A DNA stretch of 64,000 nt from Niallia sp. XMNu-256 (GCF_036670015.1 NZ_CP137636.1:846501-910500); one strand, 5' to 3'; counted from the first letter of the stretch, positions 36,081 through 45,825 are shown. Numbers and translations: made by a program. Notes: generated by a model from the sequence alone, not told the origin.

Positions 36081-36884
36081 ATGTGGAAGTGGGAAGCGGA
36101 AGGTGAAGCTAAAGCGGTTGTTGTTATTGTACACGGCGCTTTTGAACATCATCGTCGTTATGGCTGGTTAATCGAAATGTGGCGTTTATCCGGTTTTCAT
36201 GTCATCATGGGTGATCTTCCCGGTCAGGGAATGACAACAAGATCAAGCAGAGGCCATATTGATTCTTTTGATGAGTATATCTATGAAGTAAAGGATTGGA
36301 TTCAGACAGCGTACCAATTTGAATTACCTGTTTTTTTAATCGGACATAGCATGGGTGGGTTAATCGCGATCCGTTTATTAGAAGAAGAAAAGTTGAACTT
36401 AGCTGGGGTAATCTTATCGTCACCTTGTTTGGGTTTATTACAAAGACCGTCAAAATTATTGGACCTATTATCGATGCCATTAAATATGATCATGCCGACT
36501 ATAAGACTCAACTCTGGTGTGACAGTTGAAATGGCAACAAGAAATGATGATGTTCGCGATGCTGATTTAAATGACACCTTATATGTGACAAAAGTATCGA
36601 TTAGATGGTATCGGGAGCTAATGGATAATATTAAACTTTCTTTTGAACAAATCGGACAAATTCAAGATATTCCTTTCCTAGTAATGCAAGGCGGAGAGGA
36701 TAAAATTGTCAATAAAAATGCCGTCAAACATTGGTTTAATATTGTTCCATTGTCTGAGAAGCGATTTAAAGAATGGCCTAAATGTTATCATGAAATCTTT
36801 AATGAACCAGAACGGGAAGAAGTATTTGAATATGCCAAAGACTTTTTCAACAGTCAATTGAAGTCAATTGGTTATATTGTATAA
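36081..36884 (+). CDS. ytpA: Monoacylglycerol lipase/lysophospholipase-like hydrolase YtpA
   Basis: 267 residues from ATG 36081; an ATG 15 nt upstream lies within the ribosome binding site (ATGGAGGAAG). VVIVHGAFEHHRRYGW (oxyanion loop), GDLPGQGMT, nucleophile elbow GHSMGG (Ser about 90), QGGEDKIVN (Asp) and KCYHEIFNEPERE (His) make a full triad. B. subtilis YtpA is a phospholipase implicated in making the phospholipid antibiotic bacilysocin. It overlaps no gene but sits 13 nt from ytpB. Confidence 0.9.
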   Translation: MWKWEAEGEAKAVVVIVHGAFEHHRRYGWLIEMWRLSGFHVIMGDLPGQGMTTRSSRGHIDSFDEYIYEVKDWIQTAYQFELPVFLIGHSMGGLIAIRLLEEEKLNLAGVILSSPCLGLLQRPSKLLDLLSMPLNMIMPTIRLNSGVTVEMATRNDDVRDADLNDTLYVTKVSIRWYRELMDNIKLSFEQIGQIQDIPFLVMQGGEDKIVNKNAVKHWFNIVPLSEKRFKEWPKCYHEIFNEPEREEVFEYAKDFFNSQLKSIGYIV

Positions 36885-36897
36885 GAGAGGGATCGTT

Positions 36898-38013
36898 ATG
36901 ACTGTTCCAACCATGCCGATTACATTAATGTTAAAAACATATCGTCACATTTTTCCTAATGTAAATAAAGAGCTATCTTACTGGAAGAAAAGAGCAGAAG
37001 CTATTCCCAACTCCGAATTAAGGAACCAGGCACTTGCCAGCATAAGACATAAAACCTTTCATTGTGAAGGTGGAGCAATTATGTCCCTCCTTGCCAATGA
37101 TAAATATAAAGAAGCGATGCGTTTTATTGTTGCTTATCAAACGATCAGTGATTATTTGGATAATTTATGTGATCGGAGTACTTCTTTAGATGTCAAAGAC
37201 TTTTCAGCCTTGCATGAAGCAATGACTGATGCACTGACGATTGATGGTGAGATTAGCGACTATTACCGGTTTAGACAAGAAAAAAACGATGGAAATTATT
37301 TAGTTGATTTAGTTTCCACTTGCCGGGACGTGTTAAAGAGGAATCCAAATTATCGAACGTTTAATAAAGAATTACTCGAACTATGTCATTATTATTGTGA
37401 TCTGCAAATTCATAAACATGTCAATCCTAATGAGAGGGTTCCAAGATTAACTCGATGGTTTCATGAGCATAAACAGTCCATCCCGAATATGGAGTGGTAT
37501 GAGTTTTCCGCCTGTTCAGGTTCTACACTTGGTATTTTTTGCCTTATTTCCTATTCAATGAATAAACAATATAAGGTGCAGGATGTCCAACATATTCGTA
37601 ATGGTTACTTTCCATACATACAGGGACTTCATATCTTATTGGATTATTTTATTGATCAAGAAGAGGATAAAATGTTCGGTGATTTGAATTTTTGCTCTTA
37701 TTTTGAAAATAAAGATGTATTGTTTACTCGTTTAAAACATTTTATGAAGCAATCGGATTTATATACAAAAAATTTACCTTATAAACGATTTCACCAGCTA
37801 ATTAATCGAGGTCTTCTAGGCCTTTATTTATCAGATGAAAAGGTGAGAGAACAAAAAGATGTTCGCAAGTTAGCGAAAAGTTTAATGCGAAATGGTGGGC
37901 CGATTTGTTACTTTTTCTATGTAAATGCTTTTCTATATCGAAAAGTGAAGTCGTTCAATATCGGATTACAAGAGAGTAAAGAAAAAAAGAGATCAGCCCG
38001 ATACGTAGGCTAA
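36898..38013 (+). CDS. ytpB: Tetraprenyl-beta-curcumene synthase-like terpene synthase
   Basis: 371 residues from ATG 36898 (AGAGAGGGA upstream). It is the DUF2600 family: all-helical, with HCEGGAIMSLL, FIVAYQTISDYLDNLCDR (DYLDN as the Asp-rich motif, about 85-89), YYCDLQIHKH, and a second acidic motif ILLDYFIDQEED (about 247-258). B. subtilis YtpB cyclises a long polyprenyl diphosphate to C35 sesquarterpene precursors. Paired with ytpA as in B. subtilis. It converges on mnmM with a 4-nt overlap. Confidence 0.9.
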   Translation: MTVPTMPITLMLKTYRHIFPNVNKELSYWKKRAEAIPNSELRNQALASIRHKTFHCEGGAIMSLLANDKYKEAMRFIVAYQTISDYLDNLCDRSTSLDVKDFSALHEAMTDALTIDGEISDYYRFRQEKNDGNYLVDLVSTCRDVLKRNPNYRTFNKELLELCHYYCDLQIHKHVNPNERVPRLTRWFHEHKQSIPNMEWYEFSACSGSTLGIFCLISYSMNKQYKVQDVQHIRNGYFPYIQGLHILLDYFIDQEEDKMFGDLNFCSYFENKDVLFTRLKHFMKQSDLYTKNLPYKRFHQLINRGLLGLYLSDEKVREQKDVRKLAKSLMRNGGPICYFFYVNAFLYRKVKSFNIGLQESKEKKRSARYVG

Positions 38014-38585
38014 TCTCTTTTTTCAATGGCAATAATGAATGGGGGATGGTTATTTTGATTAATAAAACCATATTGAATAACATAAGCTAACTTTTGGTCA
38101 ATGGATTTAACATGTTTGATGATGGCATCCCGCTCTATGACCCCCTCGGGATGACCGTGATAAATGACTAAAACAATAATCCCTTCGACGGCCATGATGT
38201 TAAGAAGCTGATCTATGGCAGATATTGTTGTTAATGGCTTTGTTACAATCGATTTATCTCCACCTGGTAAATAACCAAGGTTAAAAATAGCACCTGTAAC
38301 TTTGCCGTGTAAGTGCGTTGGGATGCTCTCCTTTACCTTTTCATGGCCATGTTGAAATAATGTAACCATTGAGGTTAATCCCTGTTCTATCAATCTGTCT
38401 TCGGTATTTACAATGGCTTGTTCCTGAATATCGAATCCATATACATGTCCATTTGGACCAACTAGACGAGCCAAAAATTCAGTATCGTGGCCATTCCCCA
38501 GTGTTCCATCTACAACAATATCCCCGGGTGAACATGCTGCTTCTAATAAGTTCCTCGCAAAAGGAAGAATTTGTTTTACTTTCAT
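38010..38585 (-). CDS. mnmM: tRNA U34 wobble methyltransferase MnmM (YtqB)
   Basis: 191 residues from ATG 38585, preceded by GGGATGGGGT; the longer frame overlaps mnmL further. Class I SAM methyltransferase with DIVVDGTLGNGHDTEFLARLVG (motif I), VYGFDIQEQAI (motif II) and NLGYLPGGDKSI (motif IV, the NPPY-like site). B. subtilis YtqB methylates nm5U34 to mnm5U34. It overlaps mnmL by 4 nt, fitting a two-step pathway. Confidence 0.88.
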   Translation of the reverse strand: MKVKQILPFARNLLEAACSPGDIVVDGTLGNGHDTEFLARLVGPNGHVYGFDIQEQAIVNTEDRLIEQGLTSMVTLFQHGHEKVKESIPTHLHGKVTGAIFNLGYLPGGDKSIVTKPLTTISAIDQLLNIMAVEGIIVLVIYHGHPEGVIERDAIIKHVKSIDQKLAYVIQYGFINQNNHPPFIIAIEKRD

Positions 38586-39538
38586 ACTTTTACCCCATCC
38601 CAAAGTTTACCTTGCCAGCTATTTCTACGCTCCAATTCCTGGTCAATCGCATTAAGGACTTCCCATTTATTTACACTCCACATCGGTCCAATCATCAAGT
38701 CAATTGGTCCGTCCCCAGTAATCCGGTGAACAATCATTTCCGGGGGTAATATTTCTAATTGATCGCAAACTAAGTGTACATAATCTTCAAAGGATAAGAA
38801 TTGGAGCATCCCTTTTTCATATTGCTTTACCATCGGTGTGCCTTTTAATAAATGGAGAAGATGGATCTTTATGCCTTGAACATCGAGCTTTGCGACTTCT
38901 TTAGCCGTTTCCATCATCATTTCGGTTGTTTCAAGTGGGAGACCGTTAATGATATGAGAACATACTCGAATGCCATGTTTACGAAGCTTTTCTACACCCT
39001 CGATATAGGTTTGAAAGTCATGGGCCCGATTAATCAAATGAGCGGTTTTCTCATGGACTGTCTGTAACCCGAGCTCTACCCATAAATAAGTCCGTTCATG
39101 AAGCTCTGCTAAATATTCTACAACATCGTCTGGTAAACAATCAGGTCTAGTCGCAATCGACAGACCGACAACACCGTCAAGATTGATCACAGATTCGAAT
39201 TTTTGTCGTAGTTCACTAACAGGTGCATGGGTATTAGTGAAGGCCTGGAAATAAGCTAAGTACTTTCCATCCTTCCACTTTGTGTGCATTTTATCTTTTA
39301 TTTCATAGAACTGCTGTACAAGGTTATCGCCGCGGTCTCCCGCGAAATCTCCTGAACCGGCAGCACTACAGAAGGTACATCCACCATGTGCAACTGTACC
39401 ATCCCGATTAGGGCAATCAAACCCACCATCTAAACTTACCTTAAATACTTTATGTCCAAAGGTTTCTTTTAAATGATAATTTAATGTATGATAACGTTTA
39501 TGATCAAACGCATATGGAAAAGAATTCTGTTGCTTCAT
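38582..39538 (-). CDS. mnmL: Radical SAM protein MnmL (YtqA)
   Basis: 318 residues from ATG 39538 (AGAGGTTGG upstream). Radical SAM cluster ligands appear as CPNRDGTVAHGGCTFC, a Cys-x(n)-C-x2-C arrangement (about 41-56), followed by the TIM-barrel motifs SIATRPDCL and WVELGLQT. This is the YhcC/Elp3-like group. In Gram-positive bacteria YtqA/MnmL takes part in forming the nm5U34 precursor methylated by MnmM. The product modifies tRNAs such as Lys(TTT), Glu(TTC) and Gly(TCC) found in the tRNA operon here. Confidence 0.87.
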   Translation of the reverse strand: MKQQNSFPYAFDHKRYHTLNYHLKETFGHKVFKVSLDGGFDCPNRDGTVAHGGCTFCSAAGSGDFAGDRGDNLVQQFYEIKDKMHTKWKDGKYLAYFQAFTNTHAPVSELRQKFESVINLDGVVGLSIATRPDCLPDDVVEYLAELHERTYLWVELGLQTVHEKTAHLINRAHDFQTYIEGVEKLRKHGIRVCSHIINGLPLETTEMMMETAKEVAKLDVQGIKIHLLHLLKGTPMVKQYEKGMLQFLSFEDYVHLVCDQLEILPPEMIVHRITGDGPIDLMIGPMWSVNKWEVLNAIDQELERRNSWQGKLWDGVKV

Positions 39539-39730
39539 CTTACCAACCTCTTTTTTACTCAAGAATCTAATCATTTTATCATATTTAGTTCCGTTATCCA
39601 ATTTCCCTTCTTATATTGTCAAAAATAAGCAGTCCTTCTTAGTGTAAGAAAAAATCGGATCTGAGCAAAATAAGAGAGTGAAGCTTTGTCTTGTGAGCTT
39701 TACTGAGAATGAATCACAGGAGGGGTTTGG

Positions 39731-39994
39731 ATGGCAACTCGAGATTCAATGAATGAACTGAAGCAGCAATGTGAAGATGTGCTTAGATTTGCGAACGACC
39801 AATATCAAGAAAGCAGCTTACAACAACAATACAATGATGATAATTATATACAATCATTGCAACAATTAGAAAAAGCCTATAATGATATTGCGATCATGGC
39901 CCATAGTGCGAACGGACAGCAAAGAGAAGAACTGCATCGTTTACGTTTGCAAATTCAACAAGCTCAAAATAAAATGATTCTTCTTCAGCATTAG
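39731..39994 (+). CDS. ytzC: YtzC, DUF2524 protein
   Basis: 87 residues, Gln/Asn-rich and wholly helical, with a heptad-like pattern (LQQLEKAYNDIAIMA, EELHRLRLQIQQAQNKM), probably a coiled coil. It matches the DUF2524 family, known as YtzC. CAGGAGGGG precedes ATG 39731. Function unknown. The next small gene begins 13 nt downstream. Confidence 0.85.
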   Translation: MATRDSMNELKQQCEDVLRFANDQYQESSLQQQYNDDNYIQSLQQLEKAYNDIAIMAHSANGQQREELHRLRLQIQQAQNKMILLQH

Positions 39995-40006
39995 GAGGAT
40001 GGCGAA

Positions 40007-40171
40007 ATGAAAAAACGTTCAAAACAACAAAATCCCGAACAAAAGACTCGTAATGGGGTAAATAATAACGATTTAGAATTAGGGGCAGATTTTGATTTAA
40101 TTAAGCAAGCTAAAAAGAAATATGAACAGAGCGGTGGCCAGCCGATCAAATCAAAACAACATACAGAATAG
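40007..40171 (+). CDS. Small polar protein, 54 residues, unknown
   Basis: ATG 40007 with a strong TAGGAGGATG just upstream, stop at 40171, and a terminator 7 nt later. The sequence is hydrophilic and basic (KKRSKQQNPEQKTRNGVNNN, then DFDLIKQAKKKYEQ), likely disordered. Composition recalls small spore proteins, but no gamma-SASP motif is present, so I do not name it. Its tight coupling to ytzC suggests shared expression. Confidence 0.7.
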   Translation: MKKRSKQQNPEQKTRNGVNNNDLELGADFDLIKQAKKKYEQSGGQPIKSKQHTE

Positions 40172-40177
40172 TGAGAT

Positions 40178-40206
40178 GAGCTGATCCTTAGGGGTCAGCT
40201 CTTTTT
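40178..40206 (+). terminator. Terminator after ytzC and the small gene
   Basis: GAGCTGATCC pairs with GGGTCAGCTC, followed by TTTTT. Confidence 0.9.
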
Positions 40207-40315
40207 ACTTCTAAAAAAGTATTAAGAATACATTAGAAAAAATGGTTGCTATTTTAAATGATAATTATTAAAATATAGATATAATTCAGAAAATTTAAAC
40301 AAGGGGAGGAATTGC

Positions 40316-40672
40316 ATGGAAAACTTAGATCAAAGGGATGTATTGAAAAATAATCAAGAGAATTATGATTTTGAAAAAATCGCAAGTAGCCCAGAGTTTG
40401 GAAGGTTGATGAAGTCAAAGAGAAATTTTTTAATTCCATCAACTGTTTTATTTTTGGCTTTATATTTTTTATTACCGATTTCGACTTCGTACACGACGAT
40501 TTTAAACAAGTCTGCTATAGGTTCTGTTTCTTGGACTTGGATATATTCTTTAGGATTGTTTATCATGACATGGATTCTATGTATTCTTTATGTAAAAAAA
40601 GCTGTACAGTATGACCAATCGGCGGAACAAATCATTGAAAAGTATGAGGCCCAAGGAGATCAGAGCGTATGA
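40316..40672 (+). CDS. DUF485 membrane protein
   Basis: 118 residues. About 45 polar residues with FEKIASSPEFGRLMKSKRNF, the DUF485 hallmark, precede two transmembrane helices (about 40-60 and 75-97). DUF485 proteins are almost always encoded beside acetate-type sodium/solute symporters and overlap them by ATGA, exactly as here. A subunit or accessory role is inferred. GGGGAGG lies before the start. Confidence 0.9.
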   Translation: MENLDQRDVLKNNQENYDFEKIASSPEFGRLMKSKRNFLIPSTVLFLALYFLLPISTSYTTILNKSAIGSVSWTWIYSLGLFIMTWILCILYVKKAVQYDQSAEQIIEKYEAQGDQSV

Positions 40673-42201
40673 GCAAGATTGCACTCGTTTTATTTGTTGC
40701 GATTGTTGGGATGACCCTTATCATTACCTACTGGGCCGCAAAACGAACAAAAACAGCAAGTGAATTTTATACAGCTGGTGGTGGTTTAACAGGATGGCAA
40801 AATGGACTTGCTATCGCTGGTGACTATTTGTCAGCTGCATCCTTTTTAGGGATTGCAGGTGCAATTGCATTGAATGGCTTTGATGGATTTTTCTTTTCTA
40901 TTGGTTATTTGGTTGCCTATTTAGTCGTCCTTTATATTGTGGCAGAGCCATTAAGAAATTTAGGGAAATACACAATAGCTGATATGATTAATGCCAGATT
41001 TGATCAAAAAAAGGTACGGGGTGTTGCTGCCTTAAGTACAATAACAATCGTCATATTTTACATGATAGCCCAATTGGTTGGTGCGGGTGCCTTGATTCAA
41101 CTTTTATTAGGAATTGATTACTGGATTGCGGTTTTAATTGTTGGGGTAATGATGACCATCTACGTTTTATTTGGCGGTATGACAGCCACTAGTTGGGTGC
41201 AAATCATCAAAGCTGTATTATTAATGGTAGGGACCGTAGTCATTTCATTTTTAGTATTAGCTAAATTCAACTTCAATATCTTTACGATGTTTAGTGAAAT
41301 GAAAACATTAACGCCACATGGAGAAAATTACTTGAACCCAGGTGTCAAATATACGAATGGTCTTGATACGATTTCTATGATGGCTGCACTTGTATTAGGA
41401 ACGGCAGGGCTGCCGCATATATTAATGCGCTTTTTTACAGTAAAAGATGCAAAGACTGCTCGCAGCTCTGTCGTTACGGCAACATGGGTGGTTGGGATAT
41501 TCTATATTTTAACGATATTTTTAGGATTCGGGGCAGCTGCTTTTGTTGGTTCACAGGATATTATTAGTGCAAATGCTGCAGGGAATATGGCTGCACCCTT
41601 ATTAGCTAAAGCGCTTGGCGGTGACTTTCTTATGTCATTCGTATCTGCGGTAGCATTTGCGACAATATTGGCTGTAGTCGCAGGCCTCGTTTTGTCAGGA
41701 GCTTCCGCTTTTGCACATGATATTTATGGACAAATTATTAAAAAAGGTAAAGTTACCGAAAAGCAACAAATGCTGGCGGCTAGATATGCATCAATTAGTG
41801 TTTCCGTACTGTCCATTATTCTCGCTCTTTTTGCTCAAAAAATGAATGTTGCTTTTCTAGTTTCGTTGGCTTTCTGCGTTGCTGCAAGTGCAAACTTACC
41901 AGTCATAATTTATACGATATATTGGAAAAAATTTAATACGACAGGTGCTATTACTGGGATGTTGACGGGATTAATAAGTGCCTTGGTACTTGTGGCTATT
42001 AGCCCAAATGTATTGAACCCAGAACCTGGCGTTGCAATTCTTGTTGGAGATCCGATTTTTACTTTGACCAACCCAGCAATTATATCTATTCCAGCTGGCT
42101 TTATCGGAGCATTTATAGGAACTGTAGTTTCCAATAAATGCGATGAAAAGAAATATGCTGAAGTTATTGTTAAAGCAAACACAGGAATCCATAATCGTTA
42201 A
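40669..42201 (+). CDS. Acetate-type sodium/solute symporter (SSS family)
   Basis: 510 residues with about 13 membrane helices. Landmarks: SEFYTAGGGLTGWQNGLAIAGDYLSAASFLG (the SSS N-terminal motif), YLVAYLVVL, TIADMINARFD, FGGMTATSWVQ, GTAGLPHILMRFFTV and SAVAFATILAVVAGLVLSGASAFAHDIY. It is closest to ActP/MctC-like cation/acetate symporters (YwcA in B. subtilis). The exact monocarboxylate cannot be read from the sequence. Translation is coupled to the DUF485 gene. Confidence 0.9.
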   Translation: MSKIALVLFVAIVGMTLIITYWAAKRTKTASEFYTAGGGLTGWQNGLAIAGDYLSAASFLGIAGAIALNGFDGFFFSIGYLVAYLVVLYIVAEPLRNLGKYTIADMINARFDQKKVRGVAALSTITIVIFYMIAQLVGAGALIQLLLGIDYWIAVLIVGVMMTIYVLFGGMTATSWVQIIKAVLLMVGTVVISFLVLAKFNFNIFTMFSEMKTLTPHGENYLNPGVKYTNGLDTISMMAALVLGTAGLPHILMRFFTVKDAKTARSSVVTATWVVGIFYILTIFLGFGAAAFVGSQDIISANAAGNMAAPLLAKALGGDFLMSFVSAVAFATILAVVAGLVLSGASAFAHDIYGQIIKKGKVTEKQQMLAARYASISVSVLSIILALFAQKMNVAFLVSLAFCVAASANLPVIIYTIYWKKFNTTGAITGMLTGLISALVLVAISPNVLNPEPGVAILVGDPIFTLTNPAIISIPAGFIGAFIGTVVSNKCDEKKYAEVIVKANTGIHNR

Positions 42202-42206
42202 GAAAT

Positions 42207-42240
42207 AGCCAACATTTCGATATTGAAATGTTGGCTTTTA
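42207..42240 (+). terminator. Terminator of the symporter operon
   Basis: AGCCAACATTTC (42207-42218) pairs with GAAATGTTGGCT (42225-42236), then TTTTA. Confidence 0.92.
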
Positions 42241-42385
42241 CCTATAAAAAATCGTTCGTTTATTTTTGTATCATTCATCAGTATGGATTTCCCTAACTTT
42301 GTTAATACTTATAGATGTAATTTTAAAATATACATACTAACAAATTATGTTTCACGACATATATTGTAGAGGATAATTTCTAATC

Positions 42386-42414
42386 TTGCATCTTAGTGAG
42401 AAATTATATACAAT
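42386..42414 (+). promoter_or_regulatory. Sigma-A promoter of leuS
   Basis: TTGCAT (42386-42391), a 17-bp spacer, and TACAAT (42409-42414), just before the T-box leader. Confidence 0.8.
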
Positions 42415-42429
42415 AGCATTATAAATTGA

Positions 42430-42676
42430 ATAGTTTGAATGGCTAAGATAAGGAATAGTAGTGGTGTCGAAAACCTGTATTAGAGAGCTGACGGTTGGTG
42501 CAAGTCAGTCTGGACCATCGCGAACTCGCCTTTGAGTTGCAGATATGAAACAAATAGTAATATCTGACGTAAACCTGCGTTAAGGGATTTTGAGCGAGTG
42601 ACTTGATCACTAATTGTGGGTGGTACCGCGGGAGATACATAATCCTCTCGTCCCAATTTGGGATGAGGGGTTTTTT
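42430..42676 (+). promoter_or_regulatory. T-box riboswitch (leucine) with terminator
   Basis: The T-box sequence GGGTGGTACCGCGG is at 42616-42629. Stem I has a specifier loop containing CTC within GAACTCGCC (about 42524), a Leu codon, matching the CUC specifier of Bacillus leuS leaders. The terminator is CCTCTCGTCCCA with TGGGATGAGGGG and a T-run to about 42676. Uncharged tRNA-Leu(GAG) should stabilise the antiterminator; that tRNA is not in this window. Confidence 0.96.
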
Positions 42677-42764
42677 ATATTTAGCAGCTTTAACAATAAG
42701 GTATTGTAAAGAAAACGTCTTTTATTTTAGAGTTTTTAACATTGATTAGTAGGAGGAACACAAG

Positions 42765-45185
42765 ATGAGCTTCAATCATCATGAGATCGAGAAAAAATGG
42801 CAGAAATATTGGGAAGACAATAAAACATTTAAAACAAATGAGGATAAAGGTAAACGTAAATTTTATGCACTAGATATGTTTCCATATCCATCTGGAGCAG
42901 GTCTCCATGTCGGCCACCCAGAAGGCTATACAGCAACCGATATTCTTTCCAGAATGAAAAGAATGCAAGGATACAATGTTCTACATCCGATGGGTTGGGA
43001 TGCATTTGGTCTTCCTGCTGAACAATATGCATTAGATACAGGAAATGATCCGGCTGAATTTACAACACATAATATTAATAATTTCCGCCGTCAAATTAAG
43101 GCATTAGGTTTTTCATATGATTGGGATCGCGAAATTAATACAACAGATCCGAAATACTATAAATGGACACAATGGATTTTCCTCAAGCTGTATGAAAAAG
43201 GTTTAGCCTATATTGATGAGGTACCAGTTAACTGGTGTCCTGCTCTAGGTACGGTACTCGCTAATGAGGAAGTAATCGACGGGAAAAGTGAACGCGGTGG
43301 ACATCCTGTTGAAAGACGTCCTATGAAACAATGGAATTTAAAAATTACGGCTTATGCTGATCGTTTATTAGAAGATCTAGAAGATTTAGATTGGCCGGAA
43401 AGCATTAAAGATATGCAACGCAATTGGATTGGTCGATCTGAAGGTGCAGAGGTTGACTTTAAAATAGATGGTCATGATGAAGCGTTTACCGTTTTCACGA
43501 CTCGCCCTGATACGTTATTTGGTGCCACCTATGCGGTGCTTGCTCCGGAGCATAAATTAGTCGAAAAGATTACAACATCTGATCAAAAACAAACGGTAGA
43601 GAAATATTTAGAAGAAATTAAAACGAAAAGTGATCTAGAAAGAACGGACCTTGCGAAGGATAAGACCGGTGTATTTACAGGTGCTTATGCTATTAACCCT
43701 GTTAACAATGTGAAAATCCCAATTTGGATTGCTGATTATGTTTTAGCAACCTATGGCACGGGTGCGATTATGGCTGTACCTGCACATGATGAGAGAGACT
43801 ATGAGTTTGCAACAAAATTTAATCTTAACATTATTGAAGTTGTTGCTGGTGGAGATGTTTCAAAAGAGGCATACACAGGTGATGGTCCCCATGTGAATTC
43901 CGACTTTTTAAATGGACTAAACAAAGAAGAAGCGATCAGTAACATGATCAAATGGCTAGAGGAAAAAGGCATTGGTACGAAAAAGGTAACCTACCGTCTT
44001 CGTGATTGGTTATTCAGCCGTCAACGTTATTGGGGTGAACCGATTCCTCTTATTCATTGGGAAGATGGTACAATGACTGCTGTTCCAGAAGAGGAATTGC
44101 CTTTAATGCTACCAGTTACGGATGAAATAAAGCCTTCAGGAACAGGGGAGTCTCCACTTGCCAATATCGATAATTGGGTAAATGTTGTAGATCCTGTAAC
44201 AGGTAAAAAAGGCCGCAGAGAAACGAATACAATGCCACAATGGGCAGGTAGCTGCTGGTATTACTTACGTTTCATTGATCCGCACAATGATCAAGCGTTT
44301 GCTGATCCTGAGAAATTAAAAGAGTGGTTACCGGTTGATATTTATATTGGTGGAGCGGAACATGCTGTCCTTCACTTATTGTATGCTCGTTTCTGGCATA
44401 AATTCCTTTATGACATTGGTGCGGTTCCAACAAAAGAACCATTCCAAAAGCTTTTCAACCAAGGAATGATTCTTGGAGAGAATAACGAGAAAATGAGTAA
44501 ATCAAAAGGGAATGTAGTAAACCCTGATGTAATTGTGGATAGCCATGGTGCAGATACATTACGTTTATATGAAATGTTTATGGGACCACTAGAAGGATCG
44601 ATTGCATGGTCTGCAAATGGGGTCGATGGTTCAAGACGTTTCTTAGACAGAATCTGGCGTCTATTTATTAACGACAACGGAAATGTGAATCCGATTATAA
44701 AAGAAAATGTTGAACAAGAAAGCGGGCTTGAAAAAGTTTATCATCAAACCGTTAAAAAGGTAACAGAGGATTATGAAGGTTTACGTTTTAATACGGCTAT
44801 TTCGCAGTTAATGGTGTTTATTAATGAAGCCTATAAAGCGAAGGTATTGCCAATTAGCTATGTAGAAGGCTTCGTTAAGCTTATCTCTCCAATTACGCCA
44901 CATATTGCTGAAGAGCTATGGGAAAAGCTTGGTCACAGTAGTACAATTTCTTATGAAGCATGGCCAGCTTATGATGAAGCAAAATTAAAAGATAATGAAA
45001 TTGAAATTGTCATTCAAATTAATGGCAAGGTAAAACATAAGTTAGTTGTTCCAGTAAATACCAATAAGGATGTATTAGAACAACTAGCGATGGATGACGA
45101 TAAAGTGAAGGCACAAATTGATGGAAAAACAATTCGCAAAGTGATTGCTGTTCCAGGTAAGCTTGTTAATATTGTAGCGAACTAA
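42765..45185 (+). CDS. leuS: Leucyl-tRNA synthetase
   Basis: 806 residues, the usual bacterial length. Class I motifs: [12 protein letters not shown] (HIGH equivalent, about 49-52) and [10 protein letters not shown] (about 573-577). The editing domain is present, with [11 protein letters not shown] and [25 protein letters not shown] lies before ATG 42765. Expression is set by the T-box upstream. Confidence 0.98.
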   Translation: MSFNHHEIEKKWQKYWEDNKTFKTNEDKGKRKFYALDMFPYPSGAGLHVGHPEGYTATDILSRMKRMQGYNVLHPMGWDAFGLPAEQYALDTGNDPAEFTTHNINNFRRQIKALGFSYDWDREINTTDPKYYKWTQWIFLKLYEKGLAYIDEVPVNWCPALGTVLANEEVIDGKSERGGHPVERRPMKQWNLKITAYADRLLEDLEDLDWPESIKDMQRNWIGRSEGAEVDFKIDGHDEAFTVFTTRPDTLFGATYAVLAPEHKLVEKITTSDQKQTVEKYLEEIKTKSDLERTDLAKDKTGVFTGAYAINPVNNVKIPIWIADYVLATYGTGAIMAVPAHDERDYEFATKFNLNIIEVVAGGDVSKEAYTGDGPHVNSDFLNGLNKEEAISNMIKWLEEKGIGTKKVTYRLRDWLFSRQRYWGEPIPLIHWEDGTMTAVPEEELPLMLPVTDEIKPSGTGESPLANIDNWVNVVDPVTGKKGRRETNTMPQWAGSCWYYLRFIDPHNDQAFADPEKLKEWLPVDIYIGGAEHAVLHLLYARFWHKFLYDIGAVPTKEPFQKLFNQGMILGENNEKMSKSKGNVVNPDVIVDSHGADTLRLYEMFMGPLEGSIAWSANGVDGSRRFLDRIWRLFINDNGNVNPIIKENVEQESGLEKVYHQTVKKVTEDYEGLRFNTAISQLMVFINEAYKAKVLPISYVEGFVKLISPITPHIAEELWEKLGHSSTISYEAWPAYDEAKLKDNEIEIVIQINGKVKHKLVVPVNTNKDVLEQLAMDDDKVKAQIDGKTIRKVIAVPGKLVNIVAN

Positions 45186-45196
45186 CAAAAGTGAAT

Positions 45197-45239
45197 GGGC
45201 TGTATCTTTTCATCTAAGGGGTGATACAGCTCTCTTTTT
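45197..45239 (+). terminator. Terminator of leuS
   Basis: GCTGTATC (45199-45206) with inner pairs closes with GATACAGC (45223-45230), then TCTCTTTTT. Confidence 0.85.
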
Positions 45240-45247
45240 AAAAAATG

Positions 45248-45449
45248 CTTTTTTGTATCGAAAGCTTCCGACAGGTACATATTCTCCCCTTTTATTAGGG
45301 GTGAGATAAATACAAGCTGATGGGGGAGCCTTTAGCTAAATGAAGTGAAAGCCTCCGGCGGTTGCTATTTGGTTTCAAAAGAAAGGATCTTTGTGCGAGC
45401 GAAGGTATGATCTGGTCGCAAATCCGTTGAGGCAAATTTGATTCTATAA
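45248..45449 (+). repeat. Family-2 structured repeat, copy a
   Basis: GCTTTTTTGTATCGAAAGCTTCCGACAGG begins the element (shown at 45248-45276), followed by stem TCTCCCC/GGGGTGAGA, GGGGGAGCCTTTAGC and AAGCCTCCGGCGG, and it ends near TTGAGGCAAATTTGATT. The start and end match copy c (62310-62425). It sits 20 nt before ytwF, same orientation, with no open frame inside. Confidence 0.62.
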
Positions 45450-45467
45450 TAAAGGGGAAATGGAGTA

Positions 45468-45773
45468 ATGGGAGATTTTCCGATTATCACAACAGATGAA
45501 TTGCAAAAAAAGGTAGAGGCTGGAGAAAAGCTTCATTTAATTGACGTACGTGAAGACGAAGAAGTGGCACAAGGAATAATTCCGGGAGCGAAACATATTA
45601 AAATGATGGAAATTCCGGCCCGATTAAATGAGCTTGACCGCGAAACTGAATATATCTACATCTGCCGTTCAGGAAATCGCAGTTCTCAAGTATGTCATTA
45701 CTTGCAGGAACAAGGCTATAAAGTGAGAAACATGGTTGGTGGCATGTTAGAATGGAAAGGAAAAGTAGAATAG
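45468..45773 (+). CDS. ytwF: Rhodanese-like protein
   Basis: 101 residues, a single rhodanese domain: LHLIDVREDEEVAQGIIPGAKHI and the active-site loop CRSGNRSSQ (Cys about 70). It would carry a persulfide or act as a sulfur-transfer or phosphatase-like module; the partner is unknown. AGGGGAAATGG lies before ATG 45468. It follows leuS as ytwF does in B. subtilis. Confidence 0.9.
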   Translation: MGDFPIITTDELQKKVEAGEKLHLIDVREDEEVAQGIIPGAKHIKMMEIPARLNELDRETEYIYICRSGNRSSQVCHYLQEQGYKVRNMVGGMLEWKGKVE

Positions 45774-45782
45774 TTTCTAAAT

Positions 45783-45825
45783 GAAAAGGGCTAGTGATGA
45801 AGTCACTGCCCTTTTCTTGTGTTTT
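45783..45825 (+). terminator. Terminator of ytwF
   Basis: AAAAGGGC plus AGTGA pairs with TCACT plus GCCCTTTT, followed by a T-rich run. Confidence 0.88.
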
